Source: Caldilinea sp. CFX5
GTDB taxonomy: Bacteria; Chloroflexota; Anaerolineae; Caldilineales; Caldilineaceae
Reading direction: 5' to 3'
Assembly (NCBI GenBank): GCA_021405325.1
Contig: QWII01000010.1
Coordinates: 62,001 to 126,000, forward strand
Length of the DNA: 64,000 bases
The notes below the pieces were generated by a model, which made no database searches, was not told where the DNA came from, and saw nothing but the letters and a program-made list of their open reading frames with translations. Positions 61,871 through 64,000 of this stretch are shown one piece after another (the stretch's first letter is position 1; each line of letters begins with the position of its first letter). A program made the translations under genes and the position numbers.

Positions 61871-63026
61871 CACTCTCTCCTACATGGGGATCATGCTGCG
61901 GCAGCGCCGTCTTGTCTCTCCACTGCCGACTGAAAACCGTCAGCCAACCGCCACCGATGGCGAGCCAGAGCGCCACATCGAGCCAATGGAAATGAACCCC
62001 CGCCGGGTAAAAGGCCGGCACAATCAACCAATACAAATCAACCATCCGCGCCAGGAAGACCAGCAGGGCGACGGTCATCAACCCGCGGACATGGCGTTTC
62101 AGCGGTCGGGAAAGTAACAAGATAAAGGGCAGCACAAAGTGCAAGGCGATCAACACGAGCGCGACCGTCTGCCAGCCCCCTTGGGTGCGGTGATAGTACC
62201 AGATCCCCTCTTCGGGAATATCCGCCGACCAGATGATCAGAAACTGGGAATAGGTGAAATAGGCCCAGATCATGACAAAGCCGAGCAAGAAGTTGCCCAG
62301 GTCATTAAACGATTGCACCCACCGTTGGGTTGCGCCCTGTGCTTGCGCAATGATCCCCAGACCGATTATGGCAAAGGACAAAGCCGCCAACGCCTGGCCG
62401 CTGATAAAGAGCAGCCCGTAAATCGACGAGAACCATTCCGGTTCCAGCGACATAAGCCAATCATAGCCGGCAAAGGTGGCAGTCAGCATAAAGAGGATCA
62501 CCCCGCCGGCGCTCAGGCGACGCATCCGCCTGGCCCACTGTGGGTCGCCGCTTTGGCTCTGCGCCAGCGACCAGCGATGGAAAAAGAGCGCCAGCAGCAG
62601 CCAGACCAGAAAGTAAAGCGCGCTGCGCCCGATGAAAAAGGGGGCGTTCAACCAGGCAGTTTTCTGTTGCACCAATGGGCTATGGCTCACATACTCGGCA
62701 TTCAGCCAGGGGTAGAGGGTGTTCATGCCCACGAGCAACGGCAAAAAGAGTAACGCCATCAACGGCAAGGTCATCGCCCCCGTTTCTAGCAGATGGCGAA
62801 TCATCCCGCTCCAGCGCCCGCCGACCAGGTGATGCACCATGAGCAGTCCCAAGCAACCCAAGCCAATTTCCAGCCAAAAGATGTAGGCCAGCAAATAGGA
62901 TTGCCAGAACTGGGTTTGATCGAGAAATGCGCCCACCAATGCCAGCGCCAACCCCACCACCCCAACGATGAGTGCCGGGCCTTGCCAGCGTTTGAAAGGG
63001 GAATCAAGTGTACCTTGTCTCTGCAT
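61836..63026 (-). CDS. actF: Alternative complex III quinone-interacting membrane subunit ActF
   Basis: 396 residues with about ten membrane segments, NrfD/PsrC-like fold of ACIII. Recognisable blocks are LLAYIFWLEIGLGCLGLLMVHHLVGG, FAGYDWLMSLEPEWFSSIYG, MIWAYFTYSQFLIIWSADIPEE and HFHWLDVALWLAIGGGWL. ACIII oxidises quinol and reduces cytochrome c or copper proteins in place of the bc1 complex. It lies downstream of actE in the canonical order. Confidence 0.9.
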   Translation of the reverse strand: MQRQGTLDSPFKRWQGPALIVGVVGLALALVGAFLDQTQFWQSYLLAYIFWLEIGLGCLGLLMVHHLVGGRWSGMIRHLLETGAMTLPLMALLFLPLLVGMNTLYPWLNAEYVSHSPLVQQKTAWLNAPFFIGRSALYFLVWLLLALFFHRWSLAQSQSGDPQWARRMRRLSAGGVILFMLTATFAGYDWLMSLEPEWFSSIYGLLFISGQALAALSFAIIGLGIIAQAQGATQRWVQSFNDLGNFLLGFVMIWAYFTYSQFLIIWSADIPEEGIWYYHRTQGGWQTVALVLIALHFVLPFILLLSRPLKRHVRGLMTVALLVFLARMVDLYWLIVPAFYPAGVHFHWLDVALWLAIGGGWLTVFSRQWRDKTALPQHDPHVGESDEQEQELAPAH

Positions 63027-63040
63027 AAGTAGATACCTGC

Positions 63041-63107
63041 GTAGGTGCGGTTTGCAACCGCACGGCTTTACTTTACCGAATCTCGTGCGGTTGCAAACCG
63101 CACCTAC
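63041..63107. repeat. Perfect 24-bp inverted repeat in the ACIII operon
   Basis: Arms 63041-63064 and 63084-63107 around a 19-nt loop; each arm contains the palindromic GTGCGGTTTGCAACCGCAC core also present at 28234-28253. Lies between actE and actF and may lower read-through or stabilise the upstream message. Confidence 0.85.
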
Positions 63108-63122
63108 GAGCCATTGAAGGCA

Positions 63123-63725
63123 TCATTGCGTAATCGGTTGGGTTTGCTCCAACTGTGGCAGATCTTCCGCCGACAACTGATCCGCCGCCGCATTTTGACT
63201 CAACTGTAACGCACGGATATAGGCAATAATCGCCCAACGATCTTCCGGGCGAATCCGGGACGCATAGCTGGGCATCACCCGCGTGCCGTTGGTGATGACG
63301 ATGAAGTAATAACCGGTCGTTTCGTCGCGCAGCGCAGGGTCATGAAACGAGGTCGGCACGGGCATCCCATAGTCGGTGACAATGCCCTGCCCATCGCCCA
63401 CCAGCCCATGACAGGGTGCGCAGAAGATGTTATAGCGTTCCTGGCCCCGTTCCAATACTGCAACCGTGACCGTGAAGGGGAAGCTATCGGCTACTTGCCC
63501 GTTGACCCGCCCGGTGTGGAGTTGGTCATCCAGATTGATCTCATTGCGCGCTACGGTGTCAGCGATGCGTGGTCGCACGGCTGCCCCGTCGGCAAAGAAG
63601 GTGCTTGCTTCTAATGGTTCATAGCGCGGTTGGTCGCGCATATCGAGTCGACAACCGGCGAGTAGTCCCATAACGAACAAGATGCCGATCAAGGGCAAGC
63701 GACGAAAACTGGGTAACATATTCAT
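63123..63725 (-). CDS. actE: Alternative complex III monoheme cytochrome c lipoprotein ActE
   Basis: 200 residues. Signal peptide with lipobox LLAGC (Cys near 25), so lipid-anchored outside the membrane. Single heme motif CAPCHG, axial Met in TRVMPSYASRI, and the ACIII-type DMRDQPRYEPLEASTFF start, which binds near the other subunits. Gene order actE-actF fits ACIII operons; actA-D would be expected beyond the window's right edge, though a small gene intervenes. Confidence 0.9.
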   Translation of the reverse strand: MNMLPSFRRLPLIGILFVMGLLAGCRLDMRDQPRYEPLEASTFFADGAAVRPRIADTVARNEINLDDQLHTGRVNGQVADSFPFTVTVAVLERGQERYNIFCAPCHGLVGDGQGIVTDYGMPVPTSFHDPALRDETTGYYFIVITNGTRVMPSYASRIRPEDRWAIIAYIRALQLSQNAAADQLSAEDLPQLEQTQPITQ

Positions 63726-63740
63726 AGCTTGATTACATCC

Positions 63741-63920
63741 TTAACGCGTGCGTTTTTCTAATAGCAAGCGTTTAAGCTCCTCATGCGAGATTACAGTAGA
63801 AGGTTCAGCATCCGCTTTTGCCAAGTTTCGCTTTGCCTCGGCTAATAGCTCAAGTTGCTCACTGCTTGGCATGACAGCATCAACTGTAATTGGACGTTCT
63901 GAGTTAATTACTATTTCCAT
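63741..63920 (-). CDS. Small antitoxin-like protein (59 aa)
   Basis: ATG 63920 to TAA 63741. MEIVINSERPITVDAVMPSS, then a charged helical part ending EELKRLLLEKRTR. Size, charge and layout recall type II antitoxins, but no family is certain. No toxin frame lies between it and actE; a partner could be the gene cut at the right edge. It appears to interrupt the usual actD-actE order. Confidence 0.55.
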   Translation of the reverse strand: MEIVINSERPITVDAVMPSSEQLELLAEAKRNLAKADAEPSTVISHEELKRLLLEKRTR

Positions 63921-63943
63921 AGTTTAATACACCTTCATCACGA

Positions 63944-64000
63944 CTATTGTGTTAAATAAGTTGTGTCAGGTGGAAGCGGGCCAGGCATATCACCGCGAAT
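63944..64000 (-). CDS. 3' end of a gene entering from the right edge (partial)
   Basis: An 18-codon open frame ending at TAG 63944, reading IRGDMPGPLPPDTTYLTQ. Too short to identify. It may be the C-terminus of actD or of a toxin partner of the small gene; chance cannot be excluded. Confidence 0.3.
   Translation of the reverse strand: MRGDMPGPLPPDTTYLTQ

Overview
The window reads as chromosomal DNA of a Chloroflexota bacterium, probably Anaerolineae/Caldilineae-like. This is an inference from gene content: subunits of alternative complex III, a split pyruvate:ferredoxin oxidoreductase, a giant WD40 STAND protein, Rpn and Uma2 nuclease-fold genes, GC-rich coding sequence, and many intergenic hairpin repeats. 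No rRNA, tRNA, CRISPR array, phage or complete insertion sequence was seen.

Layout. 1-3667 (-) is the 5' part of a STAND ATPase with at least 13 WD40 repeats. 4276-5124 (+) is an Rpn-type nuclease gene with a strong bidirectional terminator. 5174-8858 (-) is a 2-oxoacid dehydrogenase E1alpha-E1beta-E2 operon without E3. 8859-9598 is a repeat-rich gap with a perfect hairpin and a MITE. 9599-14076 (+) is a two-gene pyruvate:ferredoxin oxidoreductase whose first subunit ends in a CBS pair, followed by OsmC and a trans-sulfuration enzyme. 16142-17933 (-) is an ECF sigma factor fused to a nucleotidyltransferase, apparently frameshifted near its end. 18318-21113 (+) is a secreted glycoside hydrolase. 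21218-22834 (-) holds hisB and a sugar-phosphate isomerase-like gene.

From 23080 to 54832 almost everything lies on the + strand and forms one large exopolysaccharide (EPS) region. It holds a nucleotide-sugar cassette (C-methyltransferase, pyruvyl transferase, epimerase, rfbC, DUF4910 peptidase, class III aminotransferase/aminomutase, rfbF, PIG-L deacetylase). Export and polymerisation genes follow (Wzz-like, flippase, degenerate CpsD-like ATPase, Wzy-like), with a GH44 glycanase, three hexapeptide acyltransferases, four further glycosyltransferases and a priming sugar transferase. The block ends in two unusual fusions (WecG/TagA-STAS, and pyrophosphorylase-left-handed beta-helix-sugar transferase) and a partner-switching module (STAS antagonist, SpoIIE phosphatase, HATPase anti-sigma factor). 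EPS production is therefore probably tied to phosphorylation-controlled switching.

54930-58874 (-) contains a PhnZ-like HD oxygenase, an N-terminally truncated Rpn-like gene, an AhpD/CMD-family gene with an in-frame TGA exactly at the second redox Cys of CxxC followed by a SECIS-like hairpin (probable selenoprotein), an unknown gene and hisC. 59085-60720 (+) has a MoxR ATPase behind a probable leaderless promoter, and a Uma2 gene. 60827-63920 (-) carries a diheme cytochrome, ActF and ActE of alternative complex III, and a small antitoxin-like gene.

The strongest observations are the selenoprotein candidate, the pair of identical 91-bp MITE copies with target duplications, the EPS-linked partner-switching fusions, the PFOR-CBS fusion and the sigma-nucleotidyltransferase fusion.
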